In this document: positions 52,275-53,357 of the stretch, in pieces
How the letters are laid out: each line of letters begins with the position of its first letter
How positions within the stretch are numbered: the first letter of the stretch is position 1
NCBI GenBank assembly: GCA_026416095.1
Contig: JAOAFV010000032.1
Coordinates: 1 to 53,357 of the forward strand
Length of the DNA stretch: 53,357 nucleotides
Source of the DNA: Bacteroidales bacterium
GTDB lineage: Bacteria; Bacteroidota; Bacteroidia; Bacteroidales; GWA2-32-17
Reading direction: 5' to 3'
Made by a program: the position numbers and the translations under genes
Notes under the pieces: model-generated
The model's input: only the letters and a program-made list of their open reading frames with translations
Databases searched by the model: none
What the model was told of the DNA's origin: nothing

Positions 52275-53345
52275 ATGGTAAAAGCTAACTATTTTAGTTT
52301 TGCTTTTCTTTTCGTAATAAATTTTATGTATTCACAAAAGTACTCGAATGAATTTTTATTTTTGGGTGCAGGAGCAAGGGCTTTTGGAATGGGAAATGCA
52401 GTTATAGCAAGTACAACCGATGCTACATCTGCTTATTGGAATCCTTCTAAACTTGTTAATCTAGATAAAAATTTAAATTTTTCTTTAATGCATTCAAATT
52501 ATTTTGGAGGTATTTCTAAATACGATTTTGCTGCTGTTGCAATGAAACAAAAAGATTCTACTTCTGTAGCTCTTACATTTTTTAGATTTGGTGTTGACGA
52601 TATCCCCAATACTCTTGATATTATTGATGCAAATGGGAATATAGATTTTACCAAAATTAAATCTTTTTCTGTTGCCGATTACTGTGTAATGCTTAGCTAT
52701 GCTAAATTAACCAATTTGCCCATATTGTTCGGTGGTAATGTTAAATTTATAAGAAGAATTGTAGGTGAATTTGCATCGGCAATAGGGTTTGGTTTTGATA
52801 TTGCTGCTAGTTATAAACATAAAAGATTATGGTTTTCTATTGTTGCAAGAGATGTTACTTCTACCTTCACTTATTGGTCCTATAATAAATCACAGTTCGA
52901 AGAAACTTTTATTAAAACAGGTAATGCTATACCACAAAATGGCTTTGAAATAACTACACCGCGACTTTGTATTGGTGCAGCATATTATCTACAACAAAAA
53001 GAAAAAATTAATTTACTCATAGAAACAAATTACGATTTTACTTTCGATAAAAAAAGAAATACACTGGTGCGTACAAATATTACTTCTCTCGATCCAAAGT
53101 TTGGTATTGAAGCTTCATATGATAATATTTTATTTATTCGTGCCGGCATTTTTAATATTCAACAAATAACAAATGAAAAACTTAAAAAAGTTTTAAATCT
53201 GCAACCAACAGTAGGTATAGGTGTAAAATATAAAAACATTTCTATTGATTACGCTTTTACAAATATTGCTAATACTTCTGTTGCAATGTATTCGCATGTA
53301 ATAAGTTTAAATTTTGGTATAAATGCTACATTTAAACACAATTGA
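52275..53345 (+). CDS. PorV/PorQ-family outer-membrane protein
   Basis: 356 residues with a signal peptide (MVKANYFSFAFLFVINFMYSQ). The mature start EFLFLGAGARAFGMGNAVIASTTDATSAYWNPSKL is the hallmark of the PorV/PorQ group of barrel proteins, some of which are shuttle components of the type IX secretion system. The remainder is made of strands with alternating aromatic residues and Gly; the protein ends FGINATFKHN, so the final residue is not aromatic. It may be a PorV-like T9SS accessory (PorV2-type) serving cargo such as the two T9SS proteins in this window, or another FadL-like barrel. The frame extends upstream to 52191 inside pssA; the ATG at 52275 fits the signal peptide. Confidence 0.87.
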   Translation: MVKANYFSFAFLFVINFMYSQKYSNEFLFLGAGARAFGMGNAVIASTTDATSAYWNPSKLVNLDKNLNFSLMHSNYFGGISKYDFAAVAMKQKDSTSVALTFFRFGVDDIPNTLDIIDANGNIDFTKIKSFSVADYCVMLSYAKLTNLPILFGGNVKFIRRIVGEFASAIGFGFDIAASYKHKRLWFSIVARDVTSTFTYWSYNKSQFEETFIKTGNAIPQNGFEITTPRLCIGAAYYLQQKEKINLLIETNYDFTFDKKRNTLVRTNITSLDPKFGIEASYDNILFIRAGIFNIQQITNEKLKKVLNLQPTVGIGVKYKNISIDYAFTNIANTSVAMYSHVISLNFGINATFKHN

Positions 53346-53357
53346 AAAGTTTATTTG

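Overview
This window is a gene-dense, AT-rich stretch (by eye roughly 70% A+T) of a Bacteroidota chromosome. The phylum is supported by T9SS-type sorting domains (a CHU_C/type B C-terminus and a type A C-terminus), a PorV/PorQ-like outer-membrane protein, a GWxTD lipoprotein, SprB repeats, a fused FeoA-FeoB, a stand-alone RfaE2-type adenylyltransferase and many TAnnTTTG -7 promoter boxes. The aldehyde:ferredoxin oxidoreductase family enzyme suggests an anaerobic, fermentative member, plausibly near Bacteroidales. No rRNA, tRNA, CRISPR array, transposase or phage block was recognised, and no gene-free stretch exceeds 300 bases.

Layout. 1-5230 is the 3' part of a very large secreted adhesin-like protein whose 5' end lies outside the window. 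5.5-13.6 kb is housekeeping: lysS (-), an agmatinase/arginase-family gene (+), clpC (+) and a feoA-feoB fusion (+). 13.6-18.4 kb is on the minus strand: an Ig-like lipoprotein, an outer-membrane barrel and an AOR-family enzyme. 18.5-22.9 kb holds two neighbouring SpoIIE/PP2C-type signalling proteins, one degenerate. 22.9-26.95 kb is a tight operon: bactofilin, AtpZ-like, a small membrane protein, TrkH, TrkA/KtrA and folA. 27-30.8 kb (-) has a phosphosulfolactate synthase homologue and a second large T9SS cargo. 30.9-36.3 kb is a surface-polysaccharide cluster: a polytopic Wzy-like protein divergent from an N-acetyl sugar amidotransferase and three glycosyltransferases. 36.4-42.9 kb is a plus-strand run: panC, panD, a YbhN-like flippase-type protein, rfaE2, a lipoprotein, radA, a GWxTD lipoprotein and rlmB. 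43-48.9 kb (mostly -) has a small conserved protein, a tail-fibre-like secreted protein, two FKBP isomerases with five FKBP domains between them, a thioesterase (+) and a GIN-domain lipoprotein. 49-53.3 kb has mltG, a phosphohexomutase, pssA (-) and a PorV-like protein.

How it fits together: envelope biology dominates (T9SS cargo and a barrel, periplasmic foldases, polysaccharide synthesis, peptidoglycan and phospholipid enzymes), mixed with core metabolism. Many genes carry a recognisable Bacteroidota -7 box very close to the start codon. The most interesting regulatory observations are a perfect 16-bp palindrome that places two opposed -7 boxes exactly symmetrically between divergent genes, a terminator whose U-tract is followed immediately by the -7 box of the next gene, and a 19-bp inverted repeat overlapping the feoAB -33 box. 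No unmistakably new multi-gene system was found.
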